DNA of 11,474 nucleotides from NCBI GenBank assembly GCA_021827885.1, contig JAKAUD010000068.1, forward strand, positions 1 through 11,474, in the 5' to 3' direction. Origin of the DNA: Thermoplasmata archaeon. Its GTDB lineage: Archaea > Thermoplasmatota > Thermoplasmata > Thermoplasmatales > Thermoplasmataceae. Positions 4,184 to 11,422 of the stretch are shown one piece after another. A program made the position numbers and the translations under genes. Each line of letters begins with the position of its first letter. The first letter of the stretch is position 1. The notes beneath the pieces are model-generated. The model ran no database searches. It worked only from the letters and a program-made list of their open reading frames with translations, and was not told the DNA's origin.

Positions 4184-5059
4184 TTAACCCTCTTGCTTCA
4201 ATTGCCGTGTCTTTGATGCTAACATCTGCTTGAATAGATCTCCCCTCGTCCTGATGGTGAAAATACCGGGGTTGCCTGAAAAGGTTACAAACCCTTCTAT
4301 CGTCTCTGAGAAATTGGGTTCAAAAATAACGTTCTCCTTTCCGGCAGTACCCTGGTTGTCATTTGTCTCTATGTTTCTGGTGTGAACCATGAAGTGTCCT
4401 TTCTTGACTTCCCGGGGTTCTACCATTGAAAAAGTAATTGGCATTTGTTGCTTTCCTCCAAATTGGAATACAACGTGATAATATTCCGTTGCAACTCCGG
4501 TGAAATATCCTTTATTATGGAGTCTCTTGCTTCCGTCTTCTCTGATATCAACTGGTATTCCTATGAAGTTCTCGGCTCCGTAAGACGGATATTGCACCTT
4601 ATATCCCTGGACTGCTAAAACAACGTTCCCTCCCTGAATCCTTAAGCTAAGGTTTACCCTGTCCCCTTTCCGGATCCGCACTCTCTCCTCTCCCAATAGA
4701 TGGGATTCTTCTATCCTGTATTCTTTCCCGTTCGGATCCCATATATGAAATTGTATGGAAAATCCTCTTATCAGAGAATAATACCGTTCTCCCCTCTCAT
4801 CCTCTTGCCATCCGGATGACCAATTATATGTTAACATGGCCTCATACCAATATCCTTTGTCGCTCACTGCTGCTAACGTCTGTGCTAAACCGTACCCCTC
4901 TTCATCTTCCTGCTCTCGTGCAATAACATTTACTGATAAGACGTCTGACTTAAAATCTTCTGCAAAATTGATTGATTCGATCTCGAATAAGTCGGGGGGT
5001 CGCTGGCTGACGTATTTGGTTTTCTTCCCGCTCTTGTTCCATTTGTCGAAAATGCTCAT
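4184..5059 (-). CDS. Hypothetical beta-rich protein, last gene of the large operon (291 aa)
   Basis: I place the start at ATG 5059. It overlaps the TAA of the 66-aa gene as TAATG and has a GAGGGGG ribosome binding site about 7 nt upstream. The open frame runs 61 codons further up (to 5242), but only in a shadow frame of the 66-aa gene. The protein has no signal peptide or membrane helix. From about residue 60 it is mostly short alternating strands with aromatic residues and Gly/Asn turns ('YWYEAMLTYNWSSGW', 'VNLSLRIQGGNVVLAVQGYKV'). The C-terminus is basic. This suggests a soluble beta-sandwich or structural protein. It follows the ATPase and a membrane peptide and may work with them. No family is recognised. 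Confidence 0.75.
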   Translation of the reverse strand: MSIFDKWNKSGKKTKYVSQRPPDLFEIESINFAEDFKSDVLSVNVIAREQEDEEGYGLAQTLAAVSDKGYWYEAMLTYNWSSGWQEDERGERYYSLIRGFSIQFHIWDPNGKEYRIEESHLLGEERVRIRKGDRVNLSLRIQGGNVVLAVQGYKVQYPSYGAENFIGIPVDIREDGSKRLHNKGYFTGVATEYYHVVFQFGGKQQMPITFSMVEPREVKKGHFMVHTRNIETNDNQGTAGKENVIFEPNFSETIEGFVTFSGNPGIFTIRTRGDLFKQMLASKTRQLKQEG

Positions 5060-5259
5060 TACTTCGTCCCCCTCTGCATGAACCCTGGCTTTGATACCTT
5101 CTCGTCCCTGTAATGCAAATAAATCATTATGGGTATCCCTGGTATCAAGGACAATGCTATAATAATCAACACAAACAAAAGGCTCAACCCAAGAGTTTTT
5201 GTCATTGCTCCAATACCATAGTCTAACATCGCACTTACCCATTCCGTGTATTTACTCAT
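5059..5259 (-). CDS. Small single-helix membrane protein (66 aa)
   Basis: The ATG at 5259 overlaps the TGA of the ATPase gene (ATGA), and a GGAGGAAGGTGA ribosome binding site lies inside the end of that gene. One strong hydrophobic helix spans about residues 22-49 ('LGLSLLFVLIIIALSLIPGIPIMIYL'), with an amphipathic N-terminus and a short basic tail (50-66). The stop overlaps the start of the 291-aa gene (TAATG). Tight coupling to both neighbours suggests it is made with the ATPase and could anchor or partner it at the membrane. No family is recognised. Confidence 0.7.
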   Translation of the reverse strand: MSKYTEWVSAMLDYGIGAMTKTLGLSLLFVLIIIALSLIPGIPIMIYLHYRDEKVSKPGFMQRGTK

Positions 5260-7241
5260 ATTTCTTCACCTTCCTCCCCTTTGCCCGGGGCCTCTGCCTC
5301 TTTGCCTGGAAACATTTCAACTAAACCTTTGATAGTCGTCAACACAGAAATATTCAGGTCTTTGTAGGTATTCTCCAGGTGCTTAACTGCCGCTTCGTTG
5401 GGTACTATCATCATAATCTCGTATCCGTCCTTCTGAAACTTCCGTAGGCGTAATTCCGTTTCACTGACTCCGGTGCTTCCCTTGGTATCCATTTCAATTT
5501 CCACTGCGTATTTCACGTCCTTGCTGTTCCACAGAATATCTGGATTGGCGGTTCCGTGTTCTTGAATCTCCGGCTCCTGACCTGGAATAGAAACTTCTGA
5601 TTCTTGGAAAATTCCTCTGCACAATTTCACAAGATAATCGTGAGCTGCGTAGCTTCCAAATTTGTAGTAAAGAGTGACTGATTTACCTTCGTGTGAATCA
5701 TACTGGAAACTGCTTATCCTTTTCTCGTTTATCAAGGAATTTATCGGGCTGTTCTTGTTCTTTGGTAATAAAGTCAGTTGATAACTATTTCGATCTCCTC
5801 CTGACCTTCTTGATAACTCCCCCGCAATACCATATATCGATCGCGGTAAATCCTCGCTGATGATCGCATAAACCTCTTCTTTCAGGTCTTCCCCTTCCTG
5901 CAGCTTCTTCACGTTCTCCGGATTCTTCAGCTCGGGTGCTGGTTCTGCCGGCTTCCACTCGATTACCGGCATGAAGACTGGACTGGGATTGATGATCTGA
6001 AATACATAAAGGCCTAAGTGTGATTCGTGCTGCGCTAGATCGACAAAAGTGAACGGCGGTAATCTCTGGATGATCCACTGATGGATCGGGCCAAAGGCTC
6101 CGGCGGCCCTGAGATCCTCGTATTCCGTCTGCTTGAAGCAGAACTGCGTCGCTGCCGATCCTTTGATGGGTCCTGCTATCGTCAAGAGTAATTGAGTAGA
6201 AAAGATGAATGCTCCGGTGGCCCGGATTAAAGCTGCTAAACTGGACATGATGCTCCTTCCTGTTTTCAAAAAGAGTTGAGATTCATCAATGAATAATACG
6301 GTTCCTCTTCTCTTCCCTGACTTGATCTGTTCGAATAATTGGTATAACAGATATTCTCCGTAAAAGACAAATTCCCTCTCGCTCAATCCCTCGAAACTCA
6401 CTACTATCTGTTCCGGCAAATCGATATTGAATTGCTTTTTTTTGCTCACGGACATAGCCTTGAGTTCGATATCCTTGAGTGCGCGTCCGCTGATCATGTC
6501 TTGTTCCATTTTGGCAATTCTTATCTCCTGTTCTACCCCTTCCTCAAACTCTTGCCATGTGTTAGCTTTCTTCAATATCTTCCTGATATATGGTTCCACT
6601 TCCCCGGCGATGATCCCCTGTGCCTGGACAAGAAAAGCTGTATTCCATGCGTCTACAAAACCCTCCTTGTCGAGGAAAACGTTGGGTGAATAATTCTTCA
6701 GGTGAAGAGTTGGTATTCCTAATTCCGTATACCGATCATCATTTTTGTACGTGAAGATGATTTTCTTGTAAGGCATTGCCCCTATCAAAAAATAGAGAAG
6801 CTGCGTCTTTCCCGATCCCGGCATACCTATCACTGCGATATTTCGATTACTCGCCTTATCCTTAAGATAAACCTCAAGGGGAATTACATGGGGGTGATTC
6901 AACGATTCCATTCTGATCTCGTTTCCCGTTTCTTCCTCGCTCCTGCCATGCCGAACTTCTATCGCTCTGCCTACCGCTGCGAATTGATTATAACCGGTAA
7001 TCTCCGTCTTCCTTCTTTGTCTTCTCCCGGGTAAAATAGCTACTAACACTGCTGAAAATACAGATAAAAAGAAAAAGAAATATTCAAGAGGAACTAACCA
7101 TGCTGGATAAATCCAAGTCCAGTTGTTCCACATTCCTCCTAGACTTATAGGGGGAACTAGAGAAACTATCACAAAATCTAAGATATATACAAGAGCAAAA
7201 AAAGTACCAATACCCAAATAGATCCTCGTCCTCAGTTCCAT
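5256..7241 (-). CDS. Membrane-anchored P-loop ATPase (HerA/FtsK/coupling-protein type) with likely PD-(D/E)XK C-terminal domain (661 aa)
   Basis: Two membrane helices (about 10-29 and 44-70) precede a basic 'GRRQRRK' stretch and a cytoplasmic ATPase. Walker A is GMPGSGKT (139-146), Walker B is 'TVLFIDES' (314-321, D319/E320), and a sensor-like 'FIFSTQ' lies at 345-350. This order fits the HerA/FtsK/VirD4 group of DNA pumps, and two N-terminal helices are typical of conjugative coupling proteins. After a proline linker (430-440), residues 450-530 look like a winged helix. Residues 535-640 look like a PD-(D/E)XK fold: 'NPDILW' (D568), 'YAVEIEMDTK' (E581, E583, K587), then 'YEIMMIVP'. The exact catalytic lysine is uncertain. 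The start overlaps the upstream TAA (TAATG). Expected role: moving or packaging element DNA at the membrane. The ATPase call is firm; the nuclease call is moderate. Confidence 0.85.
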   Translation of the reverse strand: MELRTRIYLGIGTFFALVYILDFVIVSLVPPISLGGMWNNWTWIYPAWLVPLEYFFFFLSVFSAVLVAILPGRRQRRKTEITGYNQFAAVGRAIEVRHGRSEEETGNEIRMESLNHPHVIPLEVYLKDKASNRNIAVIGMPGSGKTQLLYFLIGAMPYKKIIFTYKNDDRYTELGIPTLHLKNYSPNVFLDKEGFVDAWNTAFLVQAQGIIAGEVEPYIRKILKKANTWQEFEEGVEQEIRIAKMEQDMISGRALKDIELKAMSVSKKKQFNIDLPEQIVVSFEGLSEREFVFYGEYLLYQLFEQIKSGKRRGTVLFIDESQLFLKTGRSIMSSLAALIRATGAFIFSTQLLLTIAGPIKGSAATQFCFKQTEYEDLRAAGAFGPIHQWIIQRLPPFTFVDLAQHESHLGLYVFQIINPSPVFMPVIEWKPAEPAPELKNPENVKKLQEGEDLKEEVYAIISEDLPRSIYGIAGELSRRSGGDRNSYQLTLLPKNKNSPINSLINEKRISSFQYDSHEGKSVTLYYKFGSYAAHDYLVKLCRGIFQESEVSIPGQEPEIQEHGTANPDILWNSKDVKYAVEIEMDTKGSTGVSETELRLRKFQKDGYEIMMIVPNEAAVKHLENTYKDLNISVLTTIKGLVEMFPGKEAEAPGKGEEGEEI

Positions 7242-7696
7242 TATATCCCTCCCTCTCTGAACATTCCCCTTCCCCTTATCGGCTTCCCGTTCTCGTCATA
7301 GTCTTCCGGTCCCTCTTTATTGGATATGCCTAATAGCTTACATGTCTTCTCTTCTGCTTCGAAAAATGCTGTAGTATGCCCAAATTTCAATGGGTTAACA
7401 CCGTCAACATCTACTATCAAAACATGTGTATACTCATGCAATAACAGATAAGCCATTACCGTTTGGTCTAAACTTTTCCGGATCAACACATACCGGATAT
7501 TTGGAATAGTCATACCGTCGGCTTCTTGTCTCTTCATCATTTCAATTGTATCCTGCACGTCCGGGTAAATTCCTGCTAACCGGTTCGCTTCTGCGCTCGG
7601 ATAATAAACTACATAATATCCCCGGGCTTTAATTGCTTCTTCTAAATCTTTTTTGATCCATGCCATGCGCATTCCTTCTTTGAACGATTTAAACAT
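7241..7696 (-). CDS. SprT-like HExxH zinc metalloprotease (151 aa)
   Basis: I chose the ATG at 7696 because AGGAG lies 9 nt upstream; the ATG three codons earlier (7705) would sit directly on that site. The motif HEYTH (H87, E88, H91) is followed after 14 residues by 'GHTTAFFE' (H107). HExxH, then a GH-x3-F motif at this distance, is the arrangement of SprT/Spartan metalloproteases, where the third histidine completes the zinc site. The zinc ribbon that usually follows in bacterial SprT is absent; the C-terminus is short and polar. There is no signal peptide, so it acts in the cytoplasm. Spartan proteins cleave DNA-protein crosslinks. Here the gene is coupled to the ATPase gene (TAATG), which suggests a role near DNA transport, though processing of a structural protein is also possible. 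Confidence 0.65.
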   Translation of the reverse strand: MFKSFKEGMRMAWIKKDLEEAIKARGYYVVYYPSAEANRLAGIYPDVQDTIEMMKRQEADGMTIPNIRYVLIRKSLDQTVMAYLLLHEYTHVLIVDVDGVNPLKFGHTTAFFEAEEKTCKLLGISNKEGPEDYDENGKPIRGRGMFREGGI

Positions 7697-7934
7697 TTGA
7701 TTCATCTCCTAACGATTCATAAGATTCAATCCTGATAACGTCCCTGTACCTGACCGATTCCTTCGTTCCGTTGATGGTGATGAGTGTCATCTTCTCCTTT
7801 CCATTGAAAAAACAATCGGTGAACGGTATATAATGAACGAATAAGGTCCCGCTCCTGACTGCCATGACCATGTCGTTATATCCGTTGCTTCGCAAAACTC
7901 TCAACATTTCCTTGGCAATTTCCTCTCTATCCAT
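7689..7934 (-). CDS. Hypothetical small protein (81 aa)
   Basis: The ATG at 7934 overlaps the preceding stop (ATGGATAG), with GGGAGG about 9 nt upstream. An N-terminal helix (1-17, 'REEIAKEMLRVLRSNGY') is followed by several strands ('DMVMAVRSGTLFVHYIPF', 'KMTLITINGTKESVRYRDVIRIESY'), predicting a compact alpha/beta domain. There is no cysteine pair, membrane segment or known motif. Its end overlaps the metalloprotease gene by 8 nt. No function can be assigned beyond membership of the operon. Confidence 0.65.
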   Translation of the reverse strand: MDREEIAKEMLRVLRSNGYNDMVMAVRSGTLFVHYIPFTDCFFNGKEKMTLITINGTKESVRYRDVIRIESYESLGDESNV

Positions 7935-8175
7935 GCTTCAATTCCTCCCTCAGTTCCTCTTTCTTCTTCTCATCAAACAATATGATGATGTCAGAAACAA
8001 TTTGGATAACGCTGTAGCCCGCGAATACTATTATTACCGATAGCAACGACATTATGAAGATGAAGACGACTGTTCCTCTTGCCGGTCCCACTCTTCCTAT
8101 CACTGCTGAAGCGAATAACCAAAAGAACACGGATCCGATCCATATATAGCCTGCAACTTTCAGTAGCCTGTTCAA
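7927..8175 (-). CDS. Two-helix membrane protein with TTG start (82 aa)
   Basis: TTG at 8175 overlaps the TGA of the preceding gene (TTGA), with AAAGGAG about 10 nt upstream; no in-frame ATG precedes the first membrane helix. Hydrophobic helices span about residues 7-27 ('YIWIGSVFFWLFASAVIG') and 34-67 ('VVFIFIMSLLSVIIVFAGYSVIQIV'), followed by a charged tail ('FDEKKKEELREELKHG'). The protein should sit in the membrane with the charged tail in the cytoplasm. It could be a virion or membrane-complex component. No family is recognised. Confidence 0.65.
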   Translation of the reverse strand: MNRLLKVAGYIWIGSVFFWLFASAVIGRVGPARGTVVFIFIMSLLSVIIVFAGYSVIQIVSDIIILFDEKKKEELREELKHG

Positions 8176-8408
8176 TCCCGATCAACTCCTTTAATTCTGA
8201 TTTCATTTCTCGTTACAACCTGGCGAATCTGGTCTAATCGTACATGAAGATTCATAGTAAACACAATTTCATTTAAATCCGTCCGTTCCCAGTCGAATGC
8301 TGGGATTATCAACTGACTTGTCAGGACAACGTATTTAATCTCCAAATATCCATATCCACGTGAATAATTCATTCGTTCTAATTCTTCCTTAAGCTTCTTC
8401 CATTCCAT
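8172..8408 (-). CDS. Hypothetical small protein (78 aa)
   Basis: ATG at 8408 abuts the TAA of the upstream gene (TAA-ATG), with GGGGGAG about 7 nt upstream. A charged N-terminal helix (1-14) is followed by strand-like segments ('YLEIKYVVLTSQLIIPAF', 'EIVFTMNLHVRLDQIRQVVTRNEIRIKGV'). It appears soluble and alpha/beta, with a general shape similar to the 81-aa protein two genes downstream, though I see no clear sequence match. No function can be assigned. Confidence 0.6.
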   Translation of the reverse strand: MEWKKLKEELERMNYSRGYGYLEIKYVVLTSQLIIPAFDWERTDLNEIVFTMNLHVRLDQIRQVVTRNEIRIKGVDRD

Positions 8409-8957
8409 TTACTGCTCCCCCCCCTCTTGCCCCTCCCCCTCTTCCCCCTGGCCTTCTTCCTGGGCCTCGGGCTGGGGGTCTTCTTTCCCTAAAGCTGCCC
8501 TCGCTAGCTTCCGGGCCTCTTCCCTTTTCTTCGCCATTCTCTTCTCCCTCTCATCGTCCTCAGGGCTGGGGCTGGGCTTAGGCGGGGTGTTCCCCTGGAG
8601 CTGACCTTCCCCTTGGGTTTCTCCTTGGGCTTCTTCCTGGGGGCGTGGTGAAGGCTGGGGTTGGGGCTGGAACTGGGGGGCGCTGTCCCATTCGAAGAAA
8701 CTCCAATACTGTCTTCCCGTCTTCCTAGAAGTCTCAATCAAAATCGTCTGCGCAATATTGTCATTGATGCTTTGAACGTCAAGGATATCTGCACCAACAA
8801 ACTCTACCAATTCCTCATCCGTTGCGTCGAAAGCGGTGTAGATAGTCCTCTTCTTCTGCTCCTTCGTGTAAGCGTCCTTGTACTCCTCTCCCCGCTCCTT
8901 GAGCATAAAGAGCTTGTGTCCCTGGATATCTTTCTTCTCCTTCCTCACTGCTTCCAA
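8409..8957 (-). CDS. Hypothetical protein with long Pro/Gln/Glu/Gly tail (182 aa)
   Basis: The TTG start at 8957 has GGTGA 6 nt upstream, inside the end of the previous gene, and no ATG precedes residue 18. Residues 1-90 form a folded, charged alpha/beta domain ending in aromatic 'GRQYWSFFEW'. Residues 95-182 are low complexity: 'PQPQPSP', repeated EGQ/EEGQGE units and a basic helical island (about 133-157, 'DEREKRMAKKREEARKLARAALGK'). Such tails are typical of flexible linkers or assembly proteins. The tail region is strongly G-rich on the coding strand. The protein shares with the 108-aa protein the trait of a Pro/Glu disordered tail, but no alignable domain. Function unknown. Confidence 0.65.
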   Translation of the reverse strand: MEAVRKEKKDIQGHKLFMLKERGEEYKDAYTKEQKKRTIYTAFDATDEELVEFVGADILDVQSINDNIAQTILIETSRKTGRQYWSFFEWDSAPQFQPQPQPSPRPQEEAQGETQGEGQLQGNTPPKPSPSPEDDEREKRMAKKREEARKLARAALGKEDPQPEAQEEGQGEEGEGQEGGEQ

Positions 8958-8958
8958 T

Positions 8959-9306
8959 TCAGGTCACCACTTTTACGGATACGTAAAAGCTCAAGGGTAG
9001 GTCCGGCCTTCTTTCTACGTACATCACCAGGATTGACGGCCTGGCTAGCGGATCTGCTGGATTGATTACCGGTCTGTAAATTGCTGATTTAATCGTTCCT
9101 GACGTCTGGAATAATTGTACTCCTCCTATCTTCTCGTCCGTGATCGTTACTTCTATTACCTTTGTGTTCTCAGGAAGTTGTCCGTCCGGCGCTAAATAGA
9201 TGTCTCTAATCAGGGGCCTCTCGCTCGATTCTGTCTCGTAGCCGTGGTAAACTTTCCACTGTTTCCTTGTGGTATGTTGGAAAAACATCCTCACTGTTTC
9301 TCTCAT
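8959..9306 (-). CDS. Hypothetical beta-rich protein (115 aa)
   Basis: ATG at 9306 overlaps the TGA of the glycoprotein gene (ATGA), and a perfect GGGAGGTGA ribosome binding site is embedded in that gene's last codons. The protein is rich in short strands ('KVIEVTITDEKIGGVQLFQTSGTIKSAIYRPV', 'SILVMYVERRPDLPLSFYVSVKVVT') and has no signal peptide, membrane helix or cysteines. A small soluble beta-domain is likely. Position directly after the surface protein suggests a partner on the cytoplasmic or internal side, by inference only. Confidence 0.7.
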   Translation of the reverse strand: MRETVRMFFQHTTRKQWKVYHGYETESSERPLIRDIYLAPDGQLPENTKVIEVTITDEKIGGVQLFQTSGTIKSAIYRPVINPADPLARPSILVMYVERRPDLPLSFYVSVKVVT

Positions 9307-10991
9307 TTCTTATCACCTCCCTTTTCTTTCAATGGACTGTCAGGAAAATCATCGTCAGAAAAGAGATCCTTCCCCTTCCTCTCCGTGTTCTCCCTGTAGC
9401 CCTTCTTGATCTTGCGTCTCCGTTCACCGTCCCATACCCCTAAAATTATGGCTCCTATTGCAATCAAAAGAAGCAAAATCCAATAGGGGAAAGGACTGCG
9501 TGCATGGTGATGCACAACTAGTGGCGCAAAAACTATCATTACGTAAACAATAGTATGTCGTAAATTCATAGCCATGTAGGTATAATTCGCTGCATTGATG
9601 CTTGTGTTTAGCGTTTTATTAATTGCGACAAGAGAAGGATATGCTTGTGCCTGGGGCCATATATACGCTGTAATGCTTGTGTTTATTGATTTAATCATAT
9701 ACCCTACCGGTGCCTTGATCTGATAAATACTCGCTATTCCAGTTCCGGATTGGAATAACTCTACACTTCCATTCTCCATTAATGGATAATCTCCAGATAA
9801 ACTGCCGTTGCCGTTGACATTCCACATGGTTCCGTGTACATTCGTGGAAAATCCGGACGAATTGAATATGCCTACAGTACTCATGTATAGTGTTACATTG
9901 ATTAAGACTGATGATCCATTTACTGCAAATTCTCCCGATAGATCGAAAATGCCTCCCATAGCATAAGAGTTGTAATTATAAAGTCCGTTCTTGACTCCGT
10001 AAAATTCGATATATCTTCCGCTGGCATTGGCCCATGCTCTATTCGCTAACTTAGGCGTAATTCCCATGACCACTGTCCACTTCATTCCCTTGGGTAAATT
10101 CATCTCCTTGAATGTTACATTATGACTTTGATTAGTGGTGTTCGTAGTACTGTTTGTCGTACTATTTGTTGTACTGTTCGTGGTAGTATTCGTAGTCGTA
10201 GTACTGTTCGTAGTTTCATTGGCAAAAACTACTGTTATATTCACTGTAGAGTTCGCTGCATTAATGCTCAACGTATAATTCGTTGAATTAACGTTTGTCG
10301 TTTCATTAACAGTAATTATATCAGGATAGGGCGATGCCTTGAACCATGAGTAAGTAGTATTGCTCACATTTATTAATTTGATAATGTATCCTCTCGGTGC
10401 GGTTGTCATAAACCTGCCGTTGCCGTAAAACACTATACTCTTATTCGCGGACAACGGACCCGAAGCCTGAATGCTGTTGTTACTGTTTAACTCCGCGACC
10501 GATGCACTTCCATTCAATGGCAACCCTGAAGCAGTGAAATTATCTGCAAGTACTAGCGCTAAAGTTACATTAATGGAAATTGACCTGCCCTGGATCTTAA
10601 ACCCTCCAAAAAGATCGAAAGAATACCAAGGAAATATCCCTAACCATGTGGAATAAGTATAATTGCCGTTGCTGAGTCCTGATATTTCATGCGATCTGTT
10701 GCTGGAATTGATCCATGATATTGCTTTACCTGATAAGCCGGGATAATAACCCGTATTTCCGGGTATTATAACTGATGTCCATGTCGCTCCCTGGGGTAAG
10801 TTCGTTTCATTCAAGAATAGATTATACTCCGGTGAAGTAGATGCAAGTGTCTGTACTTCTCCGGACGCCTGCGTAGGGGCGCTTGCATAAGCTGGTTGCT
10901 GCGATAAGGCTGTCAGGGGCAAAATCGTGCCCGCTAGCAATATGACCGTAATCACTATGGTTGCAGTCAAAACATTCTTCCTCATACTCAT
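9303..10991 (-). CDS. Secreted membrane-anchored glycoprotein with duplicated ectodomain, spike-like (562 aa)
   Basis: ATG at 10991 has GAGAGGGA about 5 nt upstream and begins a normal signal peptide (about 1-30, basic 'MRK' then 'VITVILLAGTILPLTAL', cleavage near 'AYASA'). An alternative ATG at 11036 overlaps the upstream stop and would add 15 basic residues. The exterior has two homologous modules, about 56-257 and 290-489. Each begins with 'NLPxGxxWxV' (NLPQGATW, NLPKGMKW) and ends with a matching 'APxGYxIKxIN' block, 'YPxxxxxN' and 'SINAAN'. An Asn/Thr linker (258-289, repeats of NSTT) separates them. Dozens of NxS/T sequons imply heavy N-glycosylation. One membrane helix (502-520) and a basic then acidic cytoplasmic tail follow. 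Similar modules occur in archaeal surface proteins and thermopsins; no protease motif is seen. It could be a virion spike or a cell-surface protein. Confidence 0.85.
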   Translation of the reverse strand: MSMRKNVLTATIVITVILLAGTILPLTALSQQPAYASAPTQASGEVQTLASTSPEYNLFLNETNLPQGATWTSVIIPGNTGYYPGLSGKAISWINSSNRSHEISGLSNGNYTYSTWLGIFPWYSFDLFGGFKIQGRSISINVTLALVLADNFTASGLPLNGSASVAELNSNNSIQASGPLSANKSIVFYGNGRFMTTAPRGYIIKLINVSNTTYSWFKASPYPDIITVNETTNVNSTNYTLSINAANSTVNITVVFANETTNSTTTTNTTTNSTTNSTTNSTTNTTNQSHNVTFKEMNLPKGMKWTVVMGITPKLANRAWANASGRYIEFYGVKNGLYNYNSYAMGGIFDLSGEFAVNGSSVLINVTLYMSTVGIFNSSGFSTNVHGTMWNVNGNGSLSGDYPLMENGSVELFQSGTGIASIYQIKAPVGYMIKSINTSITAYIWPQAQAYPSLVAINKTLNTSINAANYTYMAMNLRHTIVYVMIVFAPLVVHHHARSPFPYWILLLLIAIGAIILGVWDGERRRKIKKGYRENTERKGKDLFSDDDFPDSPLKEKGGDKK

Positions 10992-11032
10992 CAAAATCCC
11001 TCTCCCTCTGGTCTTCTCTTCTCTCCCCTCCC

Positions 11033-11422
11033 TCATATGCCTCCCCCCGTAAGCTCTGGCTCTTCCTCGGTGATTAAAAGGGGGGCCTTCCTTCCCCTTC
11101 CCTCTCCCTTCTCCAGGAAAAGGGTAAATATACCGACTAAAATGATTCCGATTATCAGTGCGATCAGATGCGCCTGGACAACTACCGCTGGCAATTCGGG
11201 CGCAATAAATCCATAACCTTCTCCTACTCCCGCGCCTAACAAAACGCACATTCCAAAAAAGTATGCCACACCTATTCCATTCGTCTCAGAAAAATTATTT
11301 CTAACAAAATTGATAATTCCCAAAACACAGAAAAATATCGTGATTCCGGCGAATCCGGCAAGCACGCCACTCTGACCAAAAATCATCTCATTTGCGGGTA
11401 AGAATATTCGAATAATTGACAT
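11033..11422 (-). CDS. Multi-pass small membrane protein, start uncertain (129 aa or longer)
   Basis: From ATG 11422 the protein has three clear membrane helices (about 18-40, 49-72, 79-103) and a polar, acidic tail (104-129). The frame remains open for 15 codons further upstream, to a TGA at 11470-11468. Those codons plus the first residues form another hydrophobic helix ('FILIGSILSGILAMSII'), so a four-helix protein is likely. No ATG, GTG or TTG lies in that extension. An ATT at 11458 with GGTGA 9 nt upstream is the only start I can suggest, and it would be unusual. The ATG at 11422 lacks a ribosome binding site. It is the first visible gene of the operon, 41 nt before the glycoprotein. A small multi-pass protein followed by a spike gene recalls pleolipovirus VP3-VP4, by order only. 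Confidence 0.65.
   Translation of the reverse strand: MSIIRIFLPANEMIFGQSGVLAGFAGITIFFCVLGIINFVRNNFSETNGIGVAYFFGMCVLLGAGVGEGYGFIAPELPAVVVQAHLIALIIGIILVGIFTLFLEKGEGRGRKAPLLITEEEPELTGGGI

Noticed and set aside
5060..5242. N-terminal extension of the 291-aa gene to give 352 residues
   Set aside because: It overlaps the well-supported 66-aa membrane-protein gene, and the ATG at 5059 has both a TAATG overlap and a good ribosome binding site.
10992..11249. N-terminal extension of the glycoprotein to 648 residues
   Set aside because: The extra residues are a shadow of the membrane-protein gene at 11033-11422 and would bury the signal peptide. The short alternative start at 11036 is kept as a possibility.
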